A stretch of DNA of 64,000 nt from Pseudarthrobacter sp. W1I19 (GTDB taxonomy: Bacteria; Actinomycetota; Actinomycetes; Actinomycetales; Micrococcaceae): the NCBI RefSeq assembly GCF_030817835.1, contig NZ_JAUSZR010000001.1:3596001-3660000 (forward strand). The letters run 5' to 3'. Under the pieces are notes generated by a model. That model was given only the letters and a program-made list of their open reading frames with translations. It was not told the origin of the DNA and did no database searches. Within the stretch, counting starts at the first letter, position 1. The number at the start of each line of letters is the position of its first letter. This document shows positions 12,052 to 20,366 of this stretch, in pieces. Made by a program: the position numbers and the translations under genes.

Positions 12052-12591
12052 CTAGCCCCGCAGCCGCTCGACGGCGGCCAGCAGTTCCTTCACATCGGCC
12101 TCCCGGCTTCCGGCCTTTCCGGACGGCCCACTCTCCCACATGGCGTTGAAGTACAGCCCGTCCCCCATGTAAAGCACAGCTTTTGCCATGGCCGGGCCCA
12201 CATCTTCGCCGATGAGCTCCAGCCACTGGTGCTGGATGGCAGCGAAGCGGCGGCGGGCTTCCTCGTGGGCCACTTCAGCCAGGCGCGTGGCGGCGACGAA
12301 GGACCGGTCCATGGGGGTGTCGGACCAGAGCGATGACCGAATGAAATAGGCAGCCGCCCCTTCCGGTGCCGCCGCCATGGCGTCGAGGTCCTCCCCCGCC
12401 AGGCGGTCCAGCCGCTCAAGGGTGGCCGCGATCAGCGTTTCCTTGTTGGGGAAGTGGTACAGCAGCCCGCCCTTGGAGACGCCTGCCCGTTTCGCCACGG
12501 CATCCAGGGTGGCGGCACGTTCCCCCACGTCAATCAGGAGTTCTTCAAAGGCGTCGAGGACTGCATCCCGCGCCACGGGTTTTCTGGCCAT
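12052..12591 (-). CDS. TetR-family transcriptional repressor
   Basis: A TetR regulator of 179 aa from the ATG at 12591 (an in-frame ATG at 12603 would give 183 aa). The N-terminal helix-turn-helix is clear: LDAVAKRAGVSKGGLLYHFP followed by NKETLI. The C-terminal ligand domain is not diagnostic. AGGA lies just upstream of the chosen start. It is divergent from an MFS exporter, and the gap between them contains a 28-bp perfect palindrome. It most likely represses itself and the exporter and is released by an exported compound (inference). Confidence 0.9.
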   Translation of the reverse strand: MARKPVARDAVLDAFEELLIDVGERAATLDAVAKRAGVSKGGLLYHFPNKETLIAATLERLDRLAGEDLDAMAAAPEGAAAYFIRSSLWSDTPMDRSFVAATRLAEVAHEEARRRFAAIQHQWLELIGEDVGPAMAKAVLYMGDGLYFNAMWESGPSGKAGSREADVKELLAAVERLRG

Positions 12592-12625
12592 GGTTCCTAT
12601 CATGCATTGCCTGGAACGGGTTTCT

Positions 12626-12653
12626 TAACTGTACCGTCCGGACGGTACAGTTA
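12626..12653. promoter_or_regulatory. 28-bp palindromic TetR operator with overlapping divergent promoters
   Basis: A perfect palindrome with half-site TAACTGTACCGTCC. The central ACCGTCCGGACGGT is typical of TetR operators guarding drug exporters. Each arm carries the -10-like hexamer TACAGT, one on each strand. On the plus strand TACAGT (12646-12651) ends 6 nt before the ATG of the exporter (12658), leaving no room for a Shine-Dalgarno sequence, so its mRNA is probably leaderless. Confidence 0.85.
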
Positions 12654-12657
12654 GACG

Positions 12658-14238
12658 ATGACCGCTTCCTCCTCCGCGCAGCAGAACCACTACCGCCTGA
12701 ACGCAACAGCGAGCCAGGCACCTGCATCGCCCCGGGGCACCGGGCGCGACTGGCTCGCACTGGGACTGCTGATGTTCCCGGTACTCCTGGTGGCCGTCGA
12801 CAACACGGCACTGACGTTCGCGCTGCCCGCGATAGCGCGGGCACTGGACACCTCGGGTGTCGAACTGCTGTGGATTGTGGACGCCTACCCGCTGGTCCTG
12901 GCCGGGCTGCTGGTTGCCATGGGAAGCCTGGGTGACCGGATCGGGCGGCGCCGGTTACTGATCATCGGCAGCATCGGCTTCGCCGCAGTGTCAGCCGCAA
13001 CGGCATTCGCTCCCAGCGCCGGCTGGCTGATCGCAGGCCGCGCCGCGCTGGGGTTCTTCGGAGCGATGCTGATGCCCTCCACGCTGTCCCTGATCCGCAA
13101 CATCTTCCCGGACCCCAACCGCCGCCGGCTCGCCATCGCCATCTGGGCCGCCGGGTTTTCCGGCGGCGCCGCCCTGGGACCGATCTTCGGCGGCTGGCTG
13201 GTGGAACAGTTCTGGTGGGGAGCGGTCCTCCTGGTGGCCGTGCCCATCATGCTTCCGCTGCTGGCCTTTGGCCCGGCGTTCATTCCGGAGTCCCGCGACC
13301 CCAAGCCGGGCAGGGTGGATGCTCCGAGCATCCTGCTTTCACTGCTGACCATGGTGCCGGTGGTGTACGGCATCAAGGAGTACGCCACCGAAGGACCAAA
13401 CCCTTTGGCCCTGGGAAGCATCGCCTTCGGGCTGGCCATGGGCGCCGCCTTTGTCCGCCGCCAACACCGGCTGGACAGTCCCCTGCTGGACATGTCGCTG
13501 TTCCGGAACCGGGTATTCAGCATGGCCATCACGGCGAACATCCTGGCCCTGTTCTCCTTCAACGGCTTTATCCTCTTCCTGGCCCAGCACCTCCAGCTCC
13601 TTGAAGGCATGTCCCCTTCGGCCGCAGGAGTGGCCATGATTCCGGCCCTCGTGGCCACCGTGGTGGCGGGCCTCGCGGTGGTGCCGCTGGTCCGGAAGAT
13701 CCGCCCTGGCTTCGTGGTGGGCGCCGGTCTCGCCATGAGCGCTGCCGGGTACAGCATGGTGACGTTCGGCAGCCACTCCAACGGGCCGGCGCTCCTGCTG
13801 GCAGCCCTGCTGGTCCTGGCACTGGGCGTGGGGACGGCGGAGACCATCTCCAACGACCTCATCCTCGGCAGTGTTCCGGCAGAGAAGTCCGGAGCCGCGT
13901 CGGCGATTTCGGAAACGGGATACGAGGTTGGCGCACTGCTCGGCACGGCGGTGCTGGGCTCCATCCTCACAGCCTCCTACCAGCACAACCTGCAGCTGCC
14001 CGCCGGCATCGCGGAGGCCGCCGGTGGCCAGGGCGCTGCACATGCCGGGCAGACCCTTGCCGGAGCCATGGAACTGGCGGCCGGACTGCCCGCTCCGATG
14101 GCCGACGCCCTGCGGCAGGCTGCCGGCGCCGCCTTCGATTCAGGGGTGCATGTCACCGCGGCGATCGGACTGGTACTGATGGCGACGGCGGCAGTACTTG
14201 CCGCCGTCGTCCTGCGGAAAGTGCCCAAGGCCGGCTAG
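12658..14238 (+). CDS. MFS drug-exporter, DHA2 (EmrB/QacA-like) family
   Basis: A 526-aa membrane protein with about 14 hydrophobic helices, the DHA2 pattern. Motif A is GSLGDRIGRRRLLIIG after helix 2, and the helix-1 motif is VAVDNTALTFALPAIAR. Such proton antiporters export lipophilic cations, antiseptics or antibiotics across the cytoplasmic membrane; the substrate is unknown. It starts 4 nt past the TetR operator with no Shine-Dalgarno sequence. If the transcript is not leaderless, an internal start would be needed, but no good one exists before helix 1. A 42-bp palindromic terminator follows. Confidence 0.9.
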   Translation: MTASSSAQQNHYRLNATASQAPASPRGTGRDWLALGLLMFPVLLVAVDNTALTFALPAIARALDTSGVELLWIVDAYPLVLAGLLVAMGSLGDRIGRRRLLIIGSIGFAAVSAATAFAPSAGWLIAGRAALGFFGAMLMPSTLSLIRNIFPDPNRRRLAIAIWAAGFSGGAALGPIFGGWLVEQFWWGAVLLVAVPIMLPLLAFGPAFIPESRDPKPGRVDAPSILLSLLTMVPVVYGIKEYATEGPNPLALGSIAFGLAMGAAFVRRQHRLDSPLLDMSLFRNRVFSMAITANILALFSFNGFILFLAQHLQLLEGMSPSAAGVAMIPALVATVVAGLAVVPLVRKIRPGFVVGAGLAMSAAGYSMVTFGSHSNGPALLLAALLVLALGVGTAETISNDLILGSVPAEKSGAASAISETGYEVGALLGTAVLGSILTASYQHNLQLPAGIAEAAGGQGAAHAGQTLAGAMELAAGLPAPMADALRQAAGAAFDSGVHVTAAIGLVLMATAAVLAAVVLRKVPKAG

Positions 14239-14270
14239 GGGCAGCATGCTGGCATGGGGCGGGCCAAAAG

Positions 14271-14312
14271 CAGCGCCCGGTGCCGGACTTCGAAGTCCGG
14301 CACCGGGCGCTG
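14271..14312. terminator. 42-bp perfect palindrome, bidirectional terminator
   Basis: A perfect 42-bp inverted repeat with half-site CAGCGCCCGGTGCCGGACTT plus CG at the centre, flanked by AAAA on the left and TTT shortly after on the right. It sits between the convergent MFS exporter and dps genes, so it would stop transcripts from both sides. Confidence 0.8.
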
Positions 14313-14335
14313 AATGCTTTGCAGGCCGAGGTGGA

Positions 14336-14815
14336 CTACTTTGAGTCGGGCGCCGTAACGCTGGCTGTGGCCTTCAGGGTCTCGGCGTTGACCATCCACG
14401 CGAACTGCTCGAGCTTGGCGATGAATTCGTGCAGGAGGTCGGCAGACGTTGGGTCTTCCTCGTCCACTTCGTCATGGACCTTGCGCATGGTGCCCACGGC
14501 CGCCTCAAGGGCGGCCACGATGCGCTCAATCGCGTCCTTGGTGTTGATGAGGCCCTCCGGAAAAGGAGCGAGGCTGGTGGATTCAGCCACGGTGGAGCTG
14601 CGCCCGTCCGGAAGGGCATGCAGTGCCCGCATCCGTTCGGCCGCATCGTCAGCGAACTGGCGGGCGGCGTCGACGATTTCGTCCAATTGCAGGTGGAGGT
14701 CGCGGAAGTTGGTTCCCACGATATTCCAGTGTGCCTGCTTGCCCTGGATGTGCAGTTCGATCAGGTCCACGAGCACAGCCTGAAGGTTGTTGGTCAGTGT
14801 CGGTGAAGCTTTCAT
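14336..14815 (-). CDS. dps: Dps-family ferritin-like DNA-protection protein
   Basis: A 159-aa Dps/starvation-inducible protein. The intersubunit ferroxidase motif is plain: IELHIQGKQAHWNIVG followed by LHLQLDEIVDAARQFADD, supplying the conserved His and Asp/Glu ligands. Dps dodecamers oxidise and store iron, and some bind DNA, protecting against peroxide. No lysine-rich N-terminal tail is present, so DNA binding is uncertain. ATG start; convergent with the MFS exporter. Confidence 0.93.
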   Translation of the reverse strand: MKASPTLTNNLQAVLVDLIELHIQGKQAHWNIVGTNFRDLHLQLDEIVDAARQFADDAAERMRALHALPDGRSSTVAESTSLAPFPEGLINTKDAIERIVAALEAAVGTMRKVHDEVDEEDPTSADLLHEFIAKLEQFAWMVNAETLKATASVTAPDSK

Positions 14816-14930
14816 GCGTCCTCCTCGATTGGTCCAGTAATCCTGACGCTATCAGCCCTTCACGGTGCAGGCAGTGGACGCTGCAGCAATTTCTCAGTGA
14901 GCTTACTAACCCTGCGCGGAGCGACATAAA

Positions 14931-14998
14931 AGAACGTGATTCATATTTTCCCTTGCATCCGCGGCCGCGGCACCGCATACTAAATGAACGTCATTCAT
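14931..14998 (+). promoter_or_regulatory. Agmatine-operon promoter with two matching operator sites
   Basis: Two related sites, AGAACGTGATTCAT (14931-14944) and TGAACGTCATTCAT (14985-14998), match at 12 of 14 positions. The second is the core of an inverted repeat AAATGAA-5-TTCATTT. Between them is a promoter-like pair TTGCAT (14953-14958), 17 nt, CATACT (14976-14981). The proximal site covers the expected transcription start and the distal site lies upstream of -35, as expected for a repressor. TGAACG/CATTCA half-sites resemble TetR-family operators; the regulator is not recognised in the window. Confidence 0.6.
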
Positions 14999-15030
14999 TT
15001 AGTGACCATCGTCTCACTGGAGTAGCAAAC

Positions 15031-16059
15031 ATGATTGAAATTTCCTGCCTCGGCGCACCCGCTTCCCTGGCCCGGACAACGCAGTCCGCCCGGCCCGCCC
15101 TGCGCGTCGGCGTGGTCCAGCACCGGTGGCACGCGGACAGCGCCGTCCTCGAGGCTGAACTGGACGAGGGCATTGGCCGGGCAGCCCGGCTGGGAGCCTC
15201 CGTGGTCTTCCTGCCAGAGTTGACACTTTCGCGCTACCCCGCGGATACCCGCCCGCACAATGACCCCTCCGAGGGACCCACCAGGACCCGACCCTCGGAT
15301 ATTGCCGAAGACCTGCTGACCGGCCCCACCTTCCGCTTCGCTGCCGAAGCTGCCCGCCGCCACGGGGTATCCGTCCACGCGTCCCTGTACCAGCGTGCGG
15401 AGAACCCGGACGGCCAGGACGACGGCCTGGGACTGAACACCGCCATCCTGGTCTCCCCGGCCGGCGAGCTCCTGGCAAGGACGCATAAGCTCCATATCCC
15501 CGTCACCGCCGGATACTACGAGGACAAGTTCTTCCGCCAGGGACCGGCCGCCGCCGACGCCTATGAAGTCCACGCTCCCGCCGAACTTGGCGGCGCGAGG
15601 CTGGGAATGCCCACCTGCTGGGACGAATGGTTCCCGGAGGTTGCCCGGCTGTACTCCCTGGGCGGGGCGGAAATCGTGGTGTACCCCACCGCGATCGGCT
15701 CCGAACCTGACCACCCGGATTTCGATACCCAGCCGCTGTGGCAGCAGGTCATTGTGGGCAACGGCATCGCCAACGGCCTGTTTATGGTCGCCCCGAACCG
15801 CTGGGGCAGCGAGGGCACGCTGAACTTCTACGGTTCGTCCTTTATCTCCGATCCCTACGGCCGCATCCTGGCGCAGGCGCCGCGGGACGAGTCCGCCGTC
15901 CTCGTGGCAGACCTGGACCTGGACCAGCGGAAGGACTGGCTGACCCTGTTCCCGTTCCTTGCAACGCGCCGGCCGGACACCTATGGCCGCCTCACCGAGC
16001 CGGTCCGCCAGAATGAACTCCTGGGCGGCGAGCGCGGTTTCGCAGAGGTCTGCTCGTGA
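15031..16059 (+). CDS. aguB: N-carbamoylputrescine amidase (nitrilase superfamily)
   Basis: A 342-aa carbon-nitrogen hydrolase with the catalytic triad E63 (FLPELTLSRYP), K153 (THKLHIP) and C196 (LGMPTCWDEWFPE). It is expected to hydrolyse N-carbamoylputrescine to putrescine, ammonia and CO2. That specificity is supported by the next gene, an agmatine deiminase whose product is its substrate. The ATG at 15031 has GGAG 8-9 nt upstream; open sequence further upstream overlaps dps antisense and was not used. First gene of a three-gene operon, overlapping the next gene by GTGA. Confidence 0.92.
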   Translation: MIEISCLGAPASLARTTQSARPALRVGVVQHRWHADSAVLEAELDEGIGRAARLGASVVFLPELTLSRYPADTRPHNDPSEGPTRTRPSDIAEDLLTGPTFRFAAEAARRHGVSVHASLYQRAENPDGQDDGLGLNTAILVSPAGELLARTHKLHIPVTAGYYEDKFFRQGPAAADAYEVHAPAELGGARLGMPTCWDEWFPEVARLYSLGGAEIVVYPTAIGSEPDHPDFDTQPLWQQVIVGNGIANGLFMVAPNRWGSEGTLNFYGSSFISDPYGRILAQAPRDESAVLVADLDLDQRKDWLTLFPFLATRRPDTYGRLTEPVRQNELLGGERGFAEVCS

Positions 16060-17126
16060 CCGCCCCGCACCAGGACGCCACCGCCGCTCCGCAGTGGCGG
16101 ATGCCTGCCGAGACTGCCCGCCAGGAGCGGCTGTGGATGGCCTTCCCTGCCGGCGGCTATACGCTGGGCGAGTCCACTGAGGCCGCCCATGCTGCCAGGA
16201 CCACCTGGGCAGCTGTGGCGAACGCCGCCGTCGAGTTCGAGCCCGTCATCATGGTGGTGGACCCCGACGACGTCGAAACGGCCGCCGCTTACCTACACCC
16301 CGACGTCGAGGTGATTACCGCCCCGCTCAATGACGCCTGGATGCGGGACATCGGCCCCACCTTCGTCTTGGACGGTGACGGGCAGCTCGGTGCGGTGGAC
16401 TGGGTATTCAACGGCTGGGGCGGCCAGGACTGGGCCCAGTGGGACAAGGACGCCCTGATCGCCGGCGAGGTGGCCGGCCGGTCCGGCGCCAGCCATCTCG
16501 TGTCAGCACTGGTCAATGAGGGCGGCGGGATCCAGGTGGACGGCCAGGGAACCGTGCTCGTCACAGAAACCGTGCAGCTGGATCCCGGCCGCAATCCCGG
16601 CCTCAGCAGGGCCGACGTCGAGCAGGAACTGGCCCGCACCGTCGGTGCCACCCATGTGGTGTGGCTGCCGCGCGGCCTGACCCGCGACTCCGAGCGGTTC
16701 GGCACCCGCGGCCACGTGGACATCGTGGCCGCCATCCCCTCCCCCGGCACGCTCCTGGTCCACTCACAGGAAAACCCGGAACACCCGGACTTCGAGGTCT
16801 CCCGGGAAATCATCGACTTCCTTCGCGGCACCACCGATGCCGCCGGGCGGCAGTGGAACATCATCGAAGTCCCCGCCCCGGAAACCCTTCGCGACGACGA
16901 AGGCTTCGTGGACTACAGCTACATCAACCACGTGGTGGTCAATGGCGGCGTCATCGCCTGCAGCTTCAACGACCCCCAGGACGACAAGGCCCTGCAGATT
17001 CTGGCAGAGGCCTACCCCGGACGGCGTATTGTCGCCATCGACGCACGCGAGCTTTTTGCCCGCGGCGGGGGGATCCACTGCATCACCCAACAGCAGCCCG
17101 CTGCCTCCCAGAAAGTGGTGTCATGA
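16056..17126 (+). CDS. aguA: Agmatine deiminase
   Basis: A 356-aa enzyme of the peptidyl-arginine/agmatine deiminase family, converting agmatine to N-carbamoylputrescine and ammonia. Conserved elements are LNDAWMRDIGPTFV (about 91-104), VNEGGGIQVDGQGTVLVTE, RGHVDIVAAI and the catalytic cysteine C342 in GGGIHCITQQQPA. GTG start at 16056 overlaps the aguB stop (GTGA), and its own stop overlaps the permease start (ATGA), so all three genes should be translationally coupled. Confidence 0.95.
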   Translation: MTAPHQDATAAPQWRMPAETARQERLWMAFPAGGYTLGESTEAAHAARTTWAAVANAAVEFEPVIMVVDPDDVETAAAYLHPDVEVITAPLNDAWMRDIGPTFVLDGDGQLGAVDWVFNGWGGQDWAQWDKDALIAGEVAGRSGASHLVSALVNEGGGIQVDGQGTVLVTETVQLDPGRNPGLSRADVEQELARTVGATHVVWLPRGLTRDSERFGTRGHVDIVAAIPSPGTLLVHSQENPEHPDFEVSREIIDFLRGTTDAAGRQWNIIEVPAPETLRDDEGFVDYSYINHVVVNGGVIACSFNDPQDDKALQILAEAYPGRRIVAIDARELFARGGGIHCITQQQPAASQKVVS

Positions 17127-18676
17127 CAGAAACCATCCGCACCGGCGCCTCCGCCGGCGGAGCCGGAAAGCCGGCAAACCCCTCCGGAGTCTCCCCTAAG
17201 GGCCTGAAGGGCGGGCAGCTGGGACTCCTCGCCGTCGTTGTCCTTGGTATCTCCACCATCGCCCCGGCGTACACGCTCACCAGCGCGCTGGGACCCACCG
17301 TCAACGAAGCCGGACTGCAGCTGCCCGTCATCTTCCTCATCGGGTTCATCCCCATGATCCTGGTGTCCCTGGCGTACCGGGAGCTCAACGCCGACTCCCC
17401 GGACAGCGGCACCACCTTCACCTGGGTGACCAAGGCCTTCGGCCCGTGGGTGGGGTGGATGGGCGGATGGGGGCTCCTTGCAGCCAACATCATCGTGCTG
17501 TCCAACCTGGCCGGCGTGGCGGTCGACTTCTTCTACCTCTTCCTCTCCCAGCTCACCGGTGCCCCGGAACTGGCTGACCTCGCGGCCAACAAACCGCTGA
17601 ACGTGCTCACCTGCTTTGTGTTCGTAGCCCTTGCCGTGTGGGTCAGCTACCGCGGCCTGCACACCACCAAACTGGTGCAGTACGGCCTGGTGGGCTTCCA
17701 GCTGCTGGTACTGGGGCTGTTCGTGGGCATGGCCTTCGCCAACTGGTCCACCTCCGAAACGGCCATCCCGTTCAGCTGGGAGTGGTTCGACGTCACCAAG
17801 ATCGAGACATTTGGCCAGGTGGCTGCGGGAATCTCGTTGTCCATCTTTGTGTACTGGGGCTGGGACGTCTGCCTGACCGTCAACGAGGAAACCGCTAACG
17901 GTAAAAAGACAGCGGGCCTCGCAGGTACTCTGACCGCCCTCATCGTCCTTGGGATCTACCTGCTGGTCAGCATCGCCACCATGATGTTCGCCGGCGTCGG
18001 GGATACCGGCAACGGCCTGAACAACACGGAAATCCACGAGAACATCTTCACCGCCCTGGCCTCCCCCATCATGGGCCCGTTCGCAATCTTGATGTCCCTG
18101 GCCGTGCTGTCCAGCTCCGCCGCCTCGCTGCAGTCCACGTTTATGTCGCCGTCGCGCAGCCTGCTGGCCATGGCCCACTATGAAGCATTGCCGGAGCCGT
18201 TCAGCCGGGTGAGCAGGAAGTTTGCGACGCCGGGCTACGCCACCGTTGCCGCCGGCATCCTGTCCGCGGGGTTCTACGCAGTGATGCACGTGCTCAGCGA
18301 AAACGTCCTGAACGACACCATCCTGGCGCTCGGCCTGATGATCTGCTTCTACTATGGGCTGACGGCGATCGCCTGTGCCTGGTACTTCCGCAACAGTGTC
18401 TTCAGCAGCCTCCGCAACTTCCTGCTGCGGTTCCTCTGCCCCGTGCTGGGTGGCGTGGGCCTGTTCGTGGTGTTCTTCCAGACGGCCGTGGACAGCCTGG
18501 CACCGGAGTTCGGCAGCGGCTCGGAAGTGTTCGGCGTGGGCCTGGTGTTCGTCCTCGGAGTAGGCATCCTGGCCCTCGGCGCGGTGTTTATGCTGGTGAT
18601 GTCCCGGCTGCGGCCCCGGTTCTTCCGCGGGGAGACCCTGAAGCAGGACACCCCGGCCCTGGTGGTCCCCGAGTAA
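17123..18676 (+). CDS. APC-family amino acid/polyamine permease
   Basis: A 517-aa permease with about 12 hydrophobic helices. The N-terminal helix signature is GISTIAPAYTLTSALGPTVNEAG, here given in part as ISTIAPAYTLTSALG, followed by ELNADSPDSGTTFTWVTKAFGPWVG across helices 2-3 (key residues ELNADSPDSGTTFTW). It belongs to the amino acid-polyamine-organocation superfamily. Its overlap with aguA and the operon context suggest uptake of agmatine or export/exchange of putrescine; this is inference. A strong bidirectional terminator follows. Confidence 0.88.
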   Translation: MTETIRTGASAGGAGKPANPSGVSPKGLKGGQLGLLAVVVLGISTIAPAYTLTSALGPTVNEAGLQLPVIFLIGFIPMILVSLAYRELNADSPDSGTTFTWVTKAFGPWVGWMGGWGLLAANIIVLSNLAGVAVDFFYLFLSQLTGAPELADLAANKPLNVLTCFVFVALAVWVSYRGLHTTKLVQYGLVGFQLLVLGLFVGMAFANWSTSETAIPFSWEWFDVTKIETFGQVAAGISLSIFVYWGWDVCLTVNEETANGKKTAGLAGTLTALIVLGIYLLVSIATMMFAGVGDTGNGLNNTEIHENIFTALASPIMGPFAILMSLAVLSSSAASLQSTFMSPSRSLLAMAHYEALPEPFSRVSRKFATPGYATVAAGILSAGFYAVMHVLSENVLNDTILALGLMICFYYGLTAIACAWYFRNSVFSSLRNFLLRFLCPVLGGVGLFVVFFQTAVDSLAPEFGSGSEVFGVGLVFVLGVGILALGAVFMLVMSRLRPRFFRGETLKQDTPALVVPE

Positions 18677-18688
18677 GGTTCCTGCAGG

Positions 18689-18739
18689 CACAAAAAAGGT
18701 GCCGCATCCCGGATCAGCGGGGTGCGGCACCTTTTTGTG
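18689..18739. terminator. Bidirectional intrinsic terminator
   Basis: Stem GGTGCCGCATCCC / GGGGTGCGGCACC with an A6 tract before and T5 after (CACAAAAAAGG ... CCTTTTTGTG). It separates the convergent permease and the secreted AMIN-like gene. Confidence 0.9.
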
Positions 18740-18743
18740 TCCA

Positions 18744-19304
18744 TCACCAGAAGTGGGCCACGTCCACGATCAGGCGGGAACCGGAACCTGGGCCATCCAG
18801 TGTCAGGACCCTGAAGGGCAGCCGGGCACGGACGCCCAAGCCAATACTGGTGTAGCCCTCGAAGCTTCCGGCGTAAACCACTTGCCGGAAGGTCTGGTAA
18901 CCGGCCACGTTAGACAGCTCAGCCTTGGCGGCCGGGTTGTACGTGACGTTACCCTTCTGGTCGTACGAGGGTGCGTTCACGGTGACCTGCAGGCGCGCAT
19001 TGCCCTGCACCGGAATGGTGAAGCCGGAGCCGTCCTGGACAATGTTCGGGACGTATCCGACGGTATAGCCCTTGACGGGGCCGTTGAGGTCAACCACCAT
19101 CCGGTCGAAGCAGTAATGCTGCCCCGTCCGAACGTTGGTGACGGATGCGGTGCTCAAATCCGGCGCCGTTTTGGCGAGGGACCCCCATGCGAGACCGCAA
19201 TACGAGGTGGCTGCCGAGGCGGGCCCCGGTGCCAGGATTCCCAGCCCGACGGCCGCAAGGAGCGCCGTGAGCCAGAGGAGGAGTTTCTTCATTGTGGGTG
19301 CCAT
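18744..19304 (-). CDS. Secreted AMIN-like domain protein
   Basis: A 186-aa (or 182-aa from MKKLL at 19292) exported protein. It has a Sec signal peptide: MKK, hydrophobic LLLWLTALLAAVGLGILA, then PGPASAA as the cleavage region. The mature part has HYCFDRMVVDLNG, GYTVGYVPNIVQDGSG and a C-terminal SRLIVDVAHFW strand, the pattern of the actinobacterial AMIN-like beta domain (about 150 aa). Function is unknown; a cell-wall or extracellular binding role is plausible. Two cysteines (YCGLAW, HYCFD) may form a disulfide. No strong ribosome-binding site distinguishes the two starts. Confidence 0.75.
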   Translation of the reverse strand: MAPTMKKLLLWLTALLAAVGLGILAPGPASAATSYCGLAWGSLAKTAPDLSTASVTNVRTGQHYCFDRMVVDLNGPVKGYTVGYVPNIVQDGSGFTIPVQGNARLQVTVNAPSYDQKGNVTYNPAAKAELSNVAGYQTFRQVVYAGSFEGYTSIGLGVRARLPFRVLTLDGPGSGSRLIVDVAHFW

Positions 19305-19517
19305 CCAGAGGAAGTGGTGCGGTTGGATAGCTCAAGCGTAGGAGTGTCGGGAGCCCGAAACGAGGGTTGTGGCCGCTTCGGCGTGCAACCGTAAGGAACA
19401 CTGGTTCCGTGTCACGCCGCTGTAAATCCCGCGGGTTTTTACCGTCCAACTTAACCGTTCCGGTGCCGTTTCTGGACCCGGCTGTTATGCCGGATAACGG
19501 TGCCGGAACCACGAAAG

Positions 19518-19553
19518 AGCGCCGGTCACCCGAGAGGTGGCCGGCGCTGTTTT
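19518..19553. terminator. Hairpin terminator downstream of the DUF4193 gene
   Basis: Stem AGCGCCGGTCACC / GGTGGCCGGCGCT with a 5-nt loop. It is followed by GTTTT on the plus strand and by CTTTC on the minus strand, the direction in which DUF4193 is transcribed. Confidence 0.75.
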
Positions 19554-19576
19554 AAGCTGTCGCGCGTCGCGGGATT

Positions 19577-19879
19577 CTAGCCTTCGCACTCGCGGCAGTA
19601 CTTCATGCCGTTCTTTTCGCGGGCCACCTGGGAACGGTGACGGACCAGGAAGCACGATGAGCAGGTGAATTCGTCTGACTGCTCGGGAACAACAATGACG
19701 GTCAGTTCCTCGTTGGAAAGATCGGCACCGGGCAGGTCGATGCCCTCGGCCGTGTCGTTTTCGTCAACGTCGATCACCGCGGTCTGGGCGTTGCCGCCGC
19801 GGGATGCCTGCAGGGCCTCCAGGGAATCGGCGGGAGACTCTTCCTCTTGCTTGCGTGGAGCATCGTAATCGGTAGCCAT
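19577..19879 (-). CDS. DUF4193 family zinc-ribbon protein
   Basis: A 100-aa acidic protein starting MATDYDAPRKQ, the characteristic start of the actinobacterial DUF4193 family, so the ATG at 19879 was preferred over the upstream in-frame one. The C-terminus has a CxxC...CxxC pair (FTCSSCFLVRH and KYCRECEG), which probably binds zinc. The family is nearly universal in Actinobacteria, but its function is not known. It stands alone and is followed by a hairpin terminator. Confidence 0.9.
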   Translation of the reverse strand: MATDYDAPRKQEEESPADSLEALQASRGGNAQTAVIDVDENDTAEGIDLPGADLSNEELTVIVVPEQSDEFTCSSCFLVRHRSQVAREKNGMKYCRECEG

Positions 19880-20366
19880 AGCGAGTTCACTTTCGTTGCT
19901 GCACAGCGCCATTTCAGGCACCTCAGTGAAGCAGTTTAGGTCACAATGCCCTCACCCACGCAATAGTGTGTTCAAGCAGACAATTCAGGGGGTTCCGGGG
20001 TGGTTTCTGAATGGGTTCGGCGGACCTGATCCGCCCCTGCGGCCACTCCGCTCAGGGCCGGCAGCCACCCCCATCTCGTGGCATCAGCCATCGCATCGGC
20101 AGCCTGTCCCGGGGTGTCAAAGTAGAAGGCATCCGCCAGCCAGGCGCGGACCCGGGCGGGAAATTGTATGGTCATGCGGGCGACGCTACGCAGGCATTGT
20201 TGTGGGTGCGTTTCGTCCCGGTCTCGCGCACATTAAAACGCCACGTGAATACGGCGGCAGGCAGTCCTAAAAAGAAGTTGTTGACCCGTCCAGGGGCCGA
20301 TCCTAGAATCACCGCACCGGTATTCCTGCTGGATTATTACCGCCTTTTGATCTGGAAGTATCAGCG
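19880..20366. other. Gap between DUF4193 and the FAD oxidase
   Basis: 487 nt with divergent flanking genes, so promoters for both must lie here. Apart from the doubtful 67-codon frame at 19972-20175 I see no gene, RNA or repeat. No promoter hexamers were clear enough to call. Confidence 0.5.
19972..20175 (-). CDS. Possible small protein, unrecognised
   Basis: A 67-aa frame starting MTIQFPARVRAWLADAFYFD and ending ETTPEPPELSA. It has plausible amphipathic helices (FDTPGQAADAMADATRWGW) but no family I recognise, and no clear ribosome-binding site before the ATG. It is the only reasonable coding candidate in the gap between DUF4193 and the FAD oxidase. It may be spurious. Confidence 0.25.
   Translation of the reverse strand: MTIQFPARVRAWLADAFYFDTPGQAADAMADATRWGWLPALSGVAAGADQVRRTHSETTPEPPELSA

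Noticed and set aside
17012..18730. 572-codon minus-strand frame
   Set aside because: Antisense to the APC permease, rich in His/Gln/Gly as expected for a shadow.
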